DNA from: an uncultured Pseudohongiella sp.
GTDB lineage: Bacteria; Pseudomonadota; Gammaproteobacteria; Pseudomonadales; Pseudohongiellaceae
NCBI GenBank assembly: GCA_951812965.1
Contig: OX638341.1
Span: 912,438-976,437 of the forward strand
Reading direction: 5' to 3'
Length of the DNA stretch: 64,000 bases
Below the pieces are notes generated by a model. The model saw only the letters and a program-made list of their open reading frames with translations, was not told where the DNA came from and searched no databases. Shown in pieces: positions 35,164-43,729 of this stretch (the first letter of the stretch is position 1; the number at the start of each line of letters is the position of its first letter). The translations under genes were made by a program, and so were the position numbers.

Positions 35164-36216
35164 TCAGAACGTGGCGTTGGCGTTAAAAGGGCTGGCGGTT
35201 CCGCCCTCGATCTGGTTGATCTGGATCGATACCATGAACTCCCAGCGCTGATGCCGCCCGGCCGCTTCCGCGACCGCCTGCAAGTAACCGTTGTCCACCA
35301 GCGGCAATCCGAGATTTACCTGGGTCAGTTGGTGAATGGGCCGATTGATGCCTTCCACGCCCGAGGGCTGCACGTCGTTGACCGCGTCGCCTACCAGGAT
35401 CGCCACATCGCGCTCCCGCAGCCACGGCAATACCGAAGCGTGCAGTCCCGCGCCGCCTTGCCCGTACGCCCACGGACCCAAATCGTCACGACGCGCCCAG
35501 CGCCCGGTGCGCACCAGCAATGCGTCGCCGCTGCCGACCGTCACGCCCGCGAATTCCTCCCAGGCTTCCAGGTCTTCCACGTAAATTGGCGTGCTCGGGT
35601 CGAGATATTCGACGCCGCGCAAAAGCGGAATGTCCACCAGCACACCGCGAGTCACATAAGAAGTGCCCATGCGGTCCACCGCCAGGTCTTCGCAGCCGTT
35701 TACCGTCAGATTCTGGTCGTAGCCGTTGAAAATGACGAAGCGGCCGTCGATCTCGGTGCGGTAATGGCACAGCGCGTCGATGTGCGAAAGCATGCCGTCG
35801 TGGAGCGAGAACTGGATTTCATCGAGCGCAAACGTGGGCTCGCCGGTCACCGGATCGACCCGGCTCATCCAATGTTCGAACGGGCCGAAGGACTGGCTGT
35901 CCATGGCCCGCTCCTTGAGCACGAAATGCTGCAAGGTCACGGTTTCGCCGACTTCCACCAGCGAGGCCGCCTGTACGGTCTTCTCGGGAGTGATCAGGTT
36001 CAGAGCGCCGCGCTGGTCGTCCGGCCCCCAGCGCCCCCAGTTGGAAAGTTCCTCTTCCCATTCCGCCAGCGTGTCCAGCGTCACCAGCCTTTCGGGAGCC
36101 TGCGTCGAGGGGTGTGCCTGGAATTCCTGCGCCGCGATATGAACGACGGGCAGGGCAAGCAAGAGGGCCGCCGCGACCGGCGCGGGAGTCATCCTGAAGG
36201 TTTGGGATTTGCTCAT
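35164..36216 (-). CDS. Exported cyclase-family (kynurenine formamidase-like) metal hydrolase
   Basis: 350 residues from the ATG at 36216. A Sec signal ends near HIAAQ. Cyclase-family (PF04199) features are LSNWGRWGPDDQRGALNLIT, the metal motif HDGMLSHIDALCHY (H-x-G-T-H-x-D-like, here HIDALCH), VTRGVLVDIP, VGSGDALLVRTGR and AGLHASVLPWL. Members hydrolyse amides or lactones with Zn or Mn. Position in the periplasm is unusual for the formamidases but common in this subfamily. Substrate unknown. Confidence 0.82.
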   Translation of the reverse strand: MSKSQTFRMTPAPVAAALLLALPVVHIAAQEFQAHPSTQAPERLVTLDTLAEWEEELSNWGRWGPDDQRGALNLITPEKTVQAASLVEVGETVTLQHFVLKERAMDSQSFGPFEHWMSRVDPVTGEPTFALDEIQFSLHDGMLSHIDALCHYRTEIDGRFVIFNGYDQNLTVNGCEDLAVDRMGTSYVTRGVLVDIPLLRGVEYLDPSTPIYVEDLEAWEEFAGVTVGSGDALLVRTGRWARRDDLGPWAYGQGGAGLHASVLPWLRERDVAILVGDAVNDVQPSGVEGINRPIHQLTQVNLGLPLVDNGYLQAVAEAAGRHQRWEFMVSIQINQIEGGTASPFNANATF

Positions 36217-36304
36217 TGTTCTGATCCTTCGACAAATTTGCCGACATTGTGAAATCGGGGAAAGCAACAATATAACACTGCCCCGGCGAGCCGCGTAAAG
36301 AGCT

Positions 36305-37669
36305 TCAGCGCTGGAATCTCAAGGTCAAAAAGTAAAACAGCAATCCGCTGACAATGATCGCCAGTGAGCCCAGGGCCTCGACCGGGCGGTTGATCAGGGT
36401 AAAAGTGAGCGTCCAGCCCATCACCGTCAAATAGATCAGGGGGGGAAGCGGGAACAGGAAAGTGCGATAGGGCCGCGGCAGGTCCGGTTGCCGCCGTCGC
36501 AAGACAAAAACGCCGAATACCGCGGCCGAGCTGTTAAGAGCCATGGTGAAGCCTGCGAAGACCAGCACCGACTCGAAGGTCGAGGTCAGAATGAACGTCA
36601 GCGCGACCGCGGTCTGGGTGTAAATGGCAACGGAGGGGATGCCATGGCGATTGGTGCGGCCGAAAAATCCCAATGCCGGAAAATCCTCGCCGATTACCTG
36701 GATAACCCGTGGCCCGGCCATCGTCATGGCGCTGACGGTCGAGATCAGCAGCAAGGCGAAAACGAGGCCGACAAACTGGCCTCCGGCCGTCCCCAGGGCG
36801 GTTTCGGCGACGATGGCCCCGACTTCCACCTGGCCCACCATCGCATCCATCGGCGCGACATAGAGGAAGACGAAGTTCAACAAGACATACAGGACGGTAA
36901 CGACCGAGGTCCCTGTGACCAGAATCCAGGGCAGGTTCCGCTGCGGATTGTCGACTTCGCTGCTCAGATAGGTGGCCGCGTTCCAGCCGGAGTATGCGAA
37001 GCTGACATAGATCAGCGACACCGCGAAAACGGAACTCGTCAGCACCGCCCCGTCGCTTGCCTGGGGAAGGAAATTCACCGGCTGCGGCTCGTTGGTGACG
37101 AGCAGCGCCAGCAGACAGAATCCCAGGATGATGACGATCTTGAAATTGGTGAAAAACAGTTGCGTGCTGCCGCTGGTGCGATGATTGGTGGCGTGGGCCA
37201 GGGCCATGACAATCACCAGCGCGGCGGCCACCAGTTTGCGCATGCCGTCGCTCAATCCGTCGGGGAATACTGATGACAGGTAAGCGGCGAAGGTCATCGC
37301 ACCGAGCGCCGTGGGCCCGGCAAAGCCTATAGTCGATGAAATCCAGCCCGAGACGAATCCCGCGGCGGGATGGTAGATCCGGCGCAGCAGATTGTACTCT
37401 CCACCGGAACGAGGCAGGGCCGCGCCGAGTTCGGCGTAGGTCAGCGCGCCGCCAAGCGCCACCAATCCGCCGATGGCCCACAACATGATCAGGGCAAATC
37501 CCGAACGGATATCCACCAACTGAAATCCGAGGCTGGTGAAAACCCCGGTGCCAATCATGTTGGCGATTATGACGGCGACGACGGTGAATGAGCGAAAATT
37601 GTTGGATGACATGCTGGGAGCCGGCGGTTGGGACGTTTGATTATCAACGGACAGCCGGTTCGAGTCCAT
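36305..37669 (-). CDS. APC-superfamily amino acid transporter (LAT-like)
   Basis: 454 residues, 12 predicted transmembrane helices. Family motifs are VVAVIIANMIGTGVFTSLGF, ALTYAELGAALPRSGGEYNL and FAYSGWNAATYLSSEVDNPQ. Start uncertain: ATG 37669 or ATG 37612 (MSSNNF), neither with a good ribosome site. Located behind the cyclase-family gene, gap 88 bases, same strand; the two may share a transcript. Confidence 0.86.
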   Translation of the reverse strand: MDSNRLSVDNQTSQPPAPSMSSNNFRSFTVVAVIIANMIGTGVFTSLGFQLVDIRSGFALIMLWAIGGLVALGGALTYAELGAALPRSGGEYNLLRRIYHPAAGFVSGWISSTIGFAGPTALGAMTFAAYLSSVFPDGLSDGMRKLVAAALVIVMALAHATNHRTSGSTQLFFTNFKIVIILGFCLLALLVTNEPQPVNFLPQASDGAVLTSSVFAVSLIYVSFAYSGWNAATYLSSEVDNPQRNLPWILVTGTSVVTVLYVLLNFVFLYVAPMDAMVGQVEVGAIVAETALGTAGGQFVGLVFALLLISTVSAMTMAGPRVIQVIGEDFPALGFFGRTNRHGIPSVAIYTQTAVALTFILTSTFESVLVFAGFTMALNSSAAVFGVFVLRRRQPDLPRPYRTFLFPLPPLIYLTVMGWTLTFTLINRPVEALGSLAIIVSGLLFYFLTLRFQR

Positions 37670-37680
37670 GACTGAGGATG

Positions 37681-37782
37681 GATCCTGCGACTACGCGCAG
37701 GATGACGGACTCTCTTTTGCTCGGACGGCTGACTCACGTCCCTTCTGTCATTCTGCGCGGAGCGAAGCGCAGTCGCAGAATC
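37681..37782. repeat. Second interspersed repeat, two copies in tandem orientation
   Basis: Bases 37749-37782 read CATTCTGCGCGGAGCGAAGC then GCAGTCGCAGAATC, the reverse complement of a sequence at 43529-43567 (GATTCTGCGACTACGCTTCG, then CTTCGCGCAGAATGACGGA). A shorter related piece, GATCCTGCGACTACGCGC then AGGATGACGG, is at 37681-37708. Each can fold into a hairpin. Confidence 0.7.
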
Positions 37783-37850
37783 TGCTGCTGCGAAGTCTCC
37801 CTTGCAGTTGTCGGAGTCTGCTACCATCGGGCCAAAGACGGGAGTTTGCA

Positions 37851-39275
37851 ATGTTGAAGTCATTGGTTTGCATTGCCGCCGCAATGCCTCTATTGGCCGG
37901 GGCCGCCCTGGCCCAGACGCCGGTCGGCAATGCGCCCTCGCGTGCGCAGGCCGCGGACGGCAGCTTCATAAGCTGGCGCGAGCACATCATCGACGACCCG
38001 GTAGTCGCCGGTGTGCCCTTCAGCGGCAGCGACGGCCTTGTCATGGGAGATCTGGACAAGGACGGTTACGAGGACGTGGTTTCGGTTCACGAATCCGACG
38101 CCGAGTACGATTCGGCGCAATTCGTTCCCGGTTTCGAGCCGCCGCCGGCCGGTCATGTGCGTATCGCTTTCGCATCCGAATCGCCGGACCGCTGGACCAA
38201 TATCACCCTGGCCGAAGGCGAGGAAGCGCCGGCCCCTGAAGACGCCGCGCTTGCCGACATGAACGGCGACGGATATCTCGACGTGCTGGCGGCCGCGGAA
38301 CTTTCCCACATCATTTACTTGCAGAATCCCGGCCCCGGCGCGCGCGAGGAACATTGGCCGCGCCTGATTTTGCCGATGACCCGGGACCGCGGCTCCTACA
38401 TTCGCGTTTTTGCCGCCGACCTCGACGGTGACGGCATCCCCGAGGTTTCGGCTCCGAACAAGGGCGCCCAGTCGCCGGGCCCGGACGATTACGCCCGCTC
38501 CACCCCGGTGGAGCTATACAAGCTCGAAGGCGACCCTCTCGACGGCGACTCCTGGCAACGCCTGGTGCTCGGCAATTACAGCATTCCGCAAAACGCCGAA
38601 CCGGTCGACCTCGACGATGACGGCGACCTCGATATCATGGTCGGTACGCGCGGCGAAGGCCGGCTGGTGTTTTTCGAGAACCTCGGCGGCGGTGATCTCG
38701 AATTCGCCGAACGCGCGATCGGCATCAATGGCCCGGCCATGTCCGGTTTCAATCTGGAATACGCCGATCTCAGCGGCGACGGCCGGCTGGATATCATCGG
38801 CGCGGCCGCCCGCGGCATTTCCTGGATCGAACAGCCCGCGCGCAAGGGCGACGCCTGGAACGCCTTTGCCATCGGCAGTTTCGCACCGGATAGCGTGACC
38901 GGCATGGAAATGGCCGACATCGACGGTGACGGCGACCTCGACGTCATGGTCGGCAGTTACAGCCGTGGCCTGCGCACTGGCGACGGCGATGTCGATATCA
39001 ACGATCCCCTAGGCCGGATCGGCTGGTTTGAAAATCCGGGTGACGCCAGGGCCGACTGGACGCGGCACGATATCTCCCGGCGCAAGCGCGGCATGTTCGA
39101 CAAGTTCATCGCCCGTGACCTCGACGGTGACGGTGACATGGATTTTCTTGGCACACGCGGCAACAGTCACCCCTTCGACGGTGTTTTCTGGCTGGAGCAG
39201 GTACGGACCGCGGAGCCGGTAGCAGCTTTCGCGAGGGCCAGGGCTGTAGAAAGCGATGAGGTGCCTTTGCCATGA
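37851..39275 (+). CDS. Exported FG-GAP/VCBS beta-propeller protein
   Basis: 474 residues from the ATG at 37851 (GGAG at 37841). A Sec signal ends in ALAQ. Seven calcium-binding FG-GAP/VCBS loops can be counted: DLDKDGYEDVV, DMNGDGYLDVL, DLDGDGIPEVS, DLDDDGDLDIMVG, DLSGDGRLDIIG, DIDGDGDLDVMVG and DLDGDGDMDFLG. They predict an integrin-like seven-bladed propeller. No enzyme residues recognised; probably periplasmic or surface. Overlaps the following NHL-repeat gene by 4 bases, so the two propellers are co-translated. Confidence 0.88.
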   Translation: MLKSLVCIAAAMPLLAGAALAQTPVGNAPSRAQAADGSFISWREHIIDDPVVAGVPFSGSDGLVMGDLDKDGYEDVVSVHESDAEYDSAQFVPGFEPPPAGHVRIAFASESPDRWTNITLAEGEEAPAPEDAALADMNGDGYLDVLAAAELSHIIYLQNPGPGAREEHWPRLILPMTRDRGSYIRVFAADLDGDGIPEVSAPNKGAQSPGPDDYARSTPVELYKLEGDPLDGDSWQRLVLGNYSIPQNAEPVDLDDDGDLDIMVGTRGEGRLVFFENLGGGDLEFAERAIGINGPAMSGFNLEYADLSGDGRLDIIGAAARGISWIEQPARKGDAWNAFAIGSFAPDSVTGMEMADIDGDGDLDVMVGSYSRGLRTGDGDVDINDPLGRIGWFENPGDARADWTRHDISRRKRGMFDKFIARDLDGDGDMDFLGTRGNSHPFDGVFWLEQVRTAEPVAAFARARAVESDEVPLP

Positions 39276-40345
39276 ATATCCGCCGGACCATTGCTATGGC
39301 CCTTGGTCTGCTGCTGACGGCTGCGGCCGCAGCTGCTTTGGCGCAGCCGCTTGAATTCCGGGTAAATCCGGCCTGGCCGCAAATGCCTCTCGGCGACAAT
39401 TGGCTGACCGGCGGCCTCGGCGGCATGTGTGTCGATGACCGCGACCATGTCTATCTGCTTAACCGGCAGAACGTGGTCGAAGACGATCTCGACGGCGCGC
39501 GGCTCGCACCGCCCATTATCGAACTGGACCCGGAAGGTACAGTCGTGCGCGGCTGGGGCGATTCGGAATTGCTCGGCGGCCGGCTGCACGATTGTCACGC
39601 GGACGCCGACGGTAATCTCTGGATTGTCGCCGCGGCCACCGGCCATATCCAGAAATACGACCCGGCGGACGGCAGCCTGCTGTTGCAGGTCGGCGAATCC
39701 GGCATTTTCGATTCATCCGACGGCAGCCGCCAGGGCCAGCCGCTGAATTCCGACAGCGCGCAATTCTTCCTGCCCTCGGCCATCGATACCGACGGCAATG
39801 GCGACATCTATGTCGCGGACGGCGAACTGCCCGGCGGCAATGCCCGCATCGCGGTGCTGGACCGCGAAGGCAATTTTCTGCGGCAATGGCGCCTGCGCCG
39901 CGAACCGGGCGAGTCGGACATCATCGAACTGCCGCATTGCATTCGGGTTTCCGACGACGGGCTCGTTTACGTTTGCGACCGCCGCGCGGATCGAATCCAG
40001 GTGTTCGATCGCCAGGGCGAATTCGTGCGCAATATTTCCGTCGGTTTCTCGCCCATGAGCGATCCGGCCGGACGCGCAAGCGGCGCGCGTGGCACTGCCG
40101 TTGTGCTCGACTTTTCGCCCGATGCGGAACAACGTCACATCTATGTCATCAACCAGAACAGCGTCATGGTTGATGTGCTCGACCGCGACACCGGCGAAAA
40201 ACTCGCGAGTTTCGGCGCCGGACCCGGACGCTACCCGGGGCAGTTCGAACTGCCCCATGGCATCGCCGTGGATTCCCGCGGCAACGTTTACGTCGCCGAA
40301 CAGGAAGGGCGGCGCGTGCAACAATTCGTTCCCTTGACGCCTTGA
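39272..40345 (+). CDS. Exported NHL-repeat beta-propeller protein
   Basis: 357 residues. The Sec signal (LGLLLTAAAAAALA) is followed by six NHL-type repeats such as GGMCVDDRDHVYLLNRQ, HDCHADADGNLWIVAA, FFLPSAIDTDGNGDIYVADG, PHCIRVSDDGLVYVCDRRA and LPHGIAVDSRGNVYVAEQEG. Related to peptidylglycine alpha-amidating-lyase-like propellers, but the catalytic Cys/His set is not evident. Possibly a scaffold or ligand binder working with the co-translated FG-GAP protein. Confidence 0.85.
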   Translation: MNIRRTIAMALGLLLTAAAAAALAQPLEFRVNPAWPQMPLGDNWLTGGLGGMCVDDRDHVYLLNRQNVVEDDLDGARLAPPIIELDPEGTVVRGWGDSELLGGRLHDCHADADGNLWIVAAATGHIQKYDPADGSLLLQVGESGIFDSSDGSRQGQPLNSDSAQFFLPSAIDTDGNGDIYVADGELPGGNARIAVLDREGNFLRQWRLRREPGESDIIELPHCIRVSDDGLVYVCDRRADRIQVFDRQGEFVRNISVGFSPMSDPAGRASGARGTAVVLDFSPDAEQRHIYVINQNSVMVDVLDRDTGEKLASFGAGPGRYPGQFELPHGIAVDSRGNVYVAEQEGRRVQQFVPLTP

Positions 40346-40397
40346 CCGGAAGAATTATCCGGACGGGTGCCGCATTCTGAAACCGGGGGGTTCGGAA

Positions 40398-42125
40398 ATG
40401 ACAGATCACTCACCGATACCAGTACGTCCGCGGCTGCCGCTCATGCTGCTGATTTCGCTGCTGCAGGGATTGGCGCTGTTTCTGCTTTGGCGCGCGGCAG
40501 AGAACCAAGTCTGGCCAAGTCAGACTCCGGCGGTGAATTTTCCGCTCTGGACGATTACGGTAACTCTGCCCCTGTTTCTGTTGCTTGGCCTGGAAGATCG
40601 AAACGGGCGCAAGACGGCAATGGCCATCGGCGCGTTTTGCGCGCTGCTGGCGCTACTGGGAGTCTATATCGGTTGGCAGGTAACGCCGTTCGGCGAGTTT
40701 CCGCCGGAATCGATCATCGCCACTTACGTCCTGCCGCTGCTGCTGGGATGTTTCCTGGCCTTGCTTTTCCTCCGGCCCATCGTCCAGGGCAGGACTCCGG
40801 ACTACGCGGAAATATTTACCGATTCCTGGCGCAACGCCCTGGTGGCGGTCTTGTCCGGGGCGCTGACGCTGGGAGTATTCGGCGTATTGATGCTCTGGGG
40901 CGAGTTGTTCCGCGTCATCGGTATCGAGTTTTTCTTCGATTTGTTCACCGAAGACTGGTTCCTGTTTCCCGTGCTGGCCGTCGTCGTCGGTCTGGGCATT
41001 TTCATCTTCCGCGGCCTGGCCAACGTCATCGGCGGCATCACCAGCCTGTTGCAGGGCCTCATGTGGCTACTGCTGCCCCTGGTGCTGACGGTAACGGTAC
41101 TGTTTCTCGCGGCTCTGCCGTTTACCGGCCTCGAGCCCCTATGGGACACCGGCAACGGCACCGCCCTGCTCATGGCCTTGAACCTGTTTGCGCTGTTCGG
41201 CCTGAACGCCGTTTATCAGCGCGGCGACCTCGAGCCGTATCCGCTGCCATTGCATCGTCTGCTTTGCGTCGGCATCGCCTTGTTGCCGGTGATATCCCTG
41301 CTCGCGCTATATGGGCTTTACTTGCGGGTAGACCAGTACGGCTGGACCGTGGCGCGCTGCTGGGCGCTGATGATCAGCCTGCTGATCACCTTGTTCTCTC
41401 TCGGCTATGCCGGCAGCGTCGTCCGTTTCCGGGAGCATTGGACCGGCAAGCTCGCCCGCGTCAATCTGCCGATGAGCATATTGATGATCGCCCTCGTTCT
41501 GCTGGTGAACTCCCCCTTGCTGGATTTCCGCAAAATCTCTCTTGCCAGTCAGCAGAATCGGGTAGACCGCGGCGAAATCGCCCTGGAAGAATTCGATTTC
41601 TTCGACGCCCGCGAAAACATGGGCCGCCCCGCGTACCTGTGGATGCAGCAAATCATCGAGGAAAACCGGGATTCAAATCCCGAACTCGCGCAACTCGTGT
41701 TCGACCCCGTCAGACCGGCTTTCACCGGATTTCCCATGGACCCGGCAAACAGGATCGATTTCCGTAACCAGGTCACCTACCGCCCCGCCCCCTTCGCCAT
41801 ACCCGACACCCTGCTTGAAGCCATGCAAATCTCACTCGTAGCCGAATTGCTCCGGTCCGGCCGGGTCGAAGAGCTGATTCTGTTCCAGGCCGACCTCGAC
41901 CGCGACGGAAACCCCGAATACATCCTCGCGGCGGATTATTTCAACACCGTGATGGCCGCCGCGTTCCGCCTCGAAGACAACGCCTGGAGAGAACTGCGAC
42001 TGACGCCGGTCCAGCCCATCCCCGGACCCGGCCAGTCCCTGACCGACGGCGAAATAGAAGTGATCCCACCCGAATACTACAACCTGAAAATCGGCGACCT
42101 CATCCTGCAAGTCCGGAACCCATAA
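40398..42125 (+). CDS. DUF4153 membrane protein
   Basis: 575 residues. About 10-11 transmembrane helices up to residue 375 match DUF4153 (for example YVLPLLLGCFLALLFLRPIV, NALVAVLSGALTLGVFGVLM). A soluble C-terminal domain of ~190 residues follows. That domain contains FQADLDRDGNPEYILAADYF, an EF/FG-GAP-like metal loop. The 3' end is duplicated downstream (43151-43509). Role unknown. Confidence 0.82.
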   Translation: MTDHSPIPVRPRLPLMLLISLLQGLALFLLWRAAENQVWPSQTPAVNFPLWTITVTLPLFLLLGLEDRNGRKTAMAIGAFCALLALLGVYIGWQVTPFGEFPPESIIATYVLPLLLGCFLALLFLRPIVQGRTPDYAEIFTDSWRNALVAVLSGALTLGVFGVLMLWGELFRVIGIEFFFDLFTEDWFLFPVLAVVVGLGIFIFRGLANVIGGITSLLQGLMWLLLPLVLTVTVLFLAALPFTGLEPLWDTGNGTALLMALNLFALFGLNAVYQRGDLEPYPLPLHRLLCVGIALLPVISLLALYGLYLRVDQYGWTVARCWALMISLLITLFSLGYAGSVVRFREHWTGKLARVNLPMSILMIALVLLVNSPLLDFRKISLASQQNRVDRGEIALEEFDFFDARENMGRPAYLWMQQIIEENRDSNPELAQLVFDPVRPAFTGFPMDPANRIDFRNQVTYRPAPFAIPDTLLEAMQISLVAELLRSGRVEELILFQADLDRDGNPEYILAADYFNTVMAAAFRLEDNAWRELRLTPVQPIPGPGQSLTDGEIEVIPPEYYNLKIGDLILQVRNP

Positions 42126-42250
42126 GTGAAAACCCAACTTCTGTGGTAGCGGGACAGCGACTAATTCGTTCAGCCACCCGTAGGGCGCGAACCGAAGGGC
42201 ATTGCGCCCCACGCTCTGAACCCGCACAACAATTTGATAGCCCTCTGAAG

Positions 42251-42270
42251 TGGTGCTATTATCAGCACCA
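42251..42270 (+). promoter_or_regulatory. Operator palindrome of the Phd/ParE-like module
   Basis: TGGTGCT-ATTATC-AGCACCA, a perfect 7-6-7 inverted repeat 25 bases before the antitoxin ATG. The TATTAT inside it looks like a -10 box, so antitoxin binding would block the promoter. This is the normal autoregulation in Phd/YefM systems. Confidence 0.6.
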
Positions 42271-42295
42271 ATTGCAGATACCAAAGGCTGATTCG

Positions 42296-42565
42296 ATGCA
42301 AACGAAATTTTCGGAAGACGTGATTCCTCTCACGCAGATGAAGGTAAATCCGGGGCGGATTGTGAAACATGTCGAGAAATCGCATCGACCAGTGCTGCTT
42401 ACCAATCGGGGACGCGGCGTTGCTGTTGTGCAGTCTTTGACCGACTACGAAAATGTTGCCGATGAATTGGCGTTCTTGAAGGCGGTCGTCACCGGGCTCG
42501 CGGATATCGAAGCTGGCCGCACAGTTCCATTGGAGCAAGTCAAGCAACAATTCGGGCTTGCATAA
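42296..42565 (+). CDS. Phd/YefM-family antitoxin
   Basis: 89 residues from the ATG at 42296. N-terminal DNA-binding part with EDVIPLTQMKVNPGRIVKHV and HRPVLLTNRGRGVAVVQSLT, the family's 'NRG..VAV..S..DY' pattern. The C-terminal helix (AFLKAVVTGLADIEAGRTVP) would bind the toxin. It overlaps none of the toxin if the toxin starts at 42570 (gap 4 bases). Confidence 0.88.
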   Translation: MQTKFSEDVIPLTQMKVNPGRIVKHVEKSHRPVLLTNRGRGVAVVQSLTDYENVADELAFLKAVVTGLADIEAGRTVPLEQVKQQFGLA

Positions 42566-42569
42566 GGGG

Positions 42570-42866
42570 ATGCGCGCGGTTTCCATCGAACTATCCGAAT
42601 CCGCGCGTTCAGATTTGGCCGCCATGGTCTCGTGGTACGAAACACAGGGAGCGCCGGAGGTCGGCGAGAGCTTTGTCGCTGAGATTTTGGCGCGGGTGGA
42701 AGACCTTGGCAATCATCCGGATTTGGGTCGGGTCGTCCCCGAGTTCAACCAGCCATTACTTCGTGAGCTAATTCACACACCTTTCAGAATTATCTACCGA
42801 CACGAACAAAACAAGGTCTTCGTGGTTCGCATCTGGAGACACGAGCGATTACTTTCACTGAATTGA
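42570..42866 (+). CDS. RelE/ParE-family toxin
   Basis: 98 residues from the ATG at 42570 after AAGGGG. The fold is shown by SIELSESARSDLAAMVSWYE, RVEDLGNHPDLGRVVPEFNQ and the C-terminal strands LIHTPFRIIYRHEQNKVFVV-RIWRHERLL. The R-x-I/Y-Y and RxWRHxR patterns are typical of ParE/RelE toxins. ParE-type (gyrase) versus RelE-type (mRNA) action cannot be separated with confidence. Confidence 0.87.
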   Translation: MRAVSIELSESARSDLAAMVSWYETQGAPEVGESFVAEILARVEDLGNHPDLGRVVPEFNQPLLRELIHTPFRIIYRHEQNKVFVVRIWRHERLLSLN

Positions 42867-43150
42867 GCGCAAAATTGAGAATATCCGTTCCCATGGCGAT
42901 GGCGCGAATCGTTGCGCGCGGTTATGCCAGCGCAACCTGGGTAGCATGACTTGTTGTCGGTCCAAGCTGAGTCCGACGGTCAAGGCTGCAGCAGGTGATC
43001 GTCCCTGGGTCTGAAAACTCTGACTTTCCTTTGATCGAAGCGACTTTTTCTGCAGCACCCTGTAAACCGCCCGAATTCTGAGCAGCAGTACAGGGACACC
43101 CACTCCGAGTTCCACAATGAAGACATCGTCATAGCCAACCCAGCCCTGCT
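42867..43150. other. Gene-free spacer after the toxin
   Basis: No credible gene. Bases 43078-43150 read in frame (EQQYRDTHSEFHNEDIVIAN) straight into the duplicated DUF4153 end, but I cannot assign this piece. The rest shows no repeat or RNA structure I recognise. Confidence 0.4.
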
Positions 43151-43509
43151 CGATTTCCGTAATCAGGTCACCTACCGCCCCGCCCCTTTCGCCATAACCG
43201 TACGCCATGCAGATCTTACCCGTAGCCGAATTGCTTCGGTCCGGTCGGGTCGACGGGCTGATTCTGTTCCAGGCCGACCTCGACCGTGACGGAAACCCCG
43301 AGTACATCCTCGCGGCAGACTATTTCAACACCGTGATGGCCGCCGCGTTCCGCCTCGAAGACAATGCCTGGAGAGAACTGCAACTGACGCCGGACCAGAA
43401 CGTCCCGGAACCCGGCCAATCCCTGACCGACGGCGAAATCGAAGTAATCCCACCCGAATTCAACAACCTGCAAATCGGCGATATAACCTTGCGAGTCCTG
43501 GTTCAATAA
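43151..43509 (+). pseudogene. Duplicated 3' end of the DUF4153 gene
   Basis: Bases 43151-43509 closely match 41756-42124. Shared coding includes DFRNQVTYRPAPFAI, VAELLRSGRV, LILFQADLDRDGNPEYILAA and DYFNTVMAAAFRLEDNAWRE. Small deletions near 43195-43205 shift the frame, so only the last 100 residues (from ATG 43207) remain open. No membrane part is present. It flanks the toxin-antitoxin pair on the right as the parent gene does on the left. Confidence 0.8.
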
Positions 43510-43528
43510 GACAGGGAAGTTAGCGGAA

Positions 43529-43567
43529 GATTCTGCGACTACGCTTCGCTTCGCGCAGAATGACGGA
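43529..43567 (+). repeat. Second interspersed repeat, plus-strand copy
   Basis: GATTCTGCGACTACGCTTCG followed by CTTCGCGCAGAATGACGGA; the inverse of the copy at 37749-37782. It can fold into an ATTCTGCG...CGCAGAAT hairpin just downstream of the gene remnant. The remaining bases to 43729 hold nothing recognisable. Confidence 0.7.
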
Positions 43568-43729
43568 GGGAAGCGTAGTATCTAGCGGCCCCTCCGCAAG
43601 GGATTTTCCTCACTGTATGATTCCCTCGTGCGCAGGTCGCGCAAGCGCGAGTCTGCGCGAATCTCTTCGAGTACGGTGTCTATCCCCTTATGACCTTGCC
43701 GACTTGTTGGGCGCCTTCCATTTCGATAG

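Noticed and set aside
40367..41767. 466-residue plus-strand open frame overlapping the DUF4153 gene
   Set aside because: Arg/Gly/His-rich shadow frame typical of GC-rich DNA; the overlapping frame has clear membrane helices and a family match.
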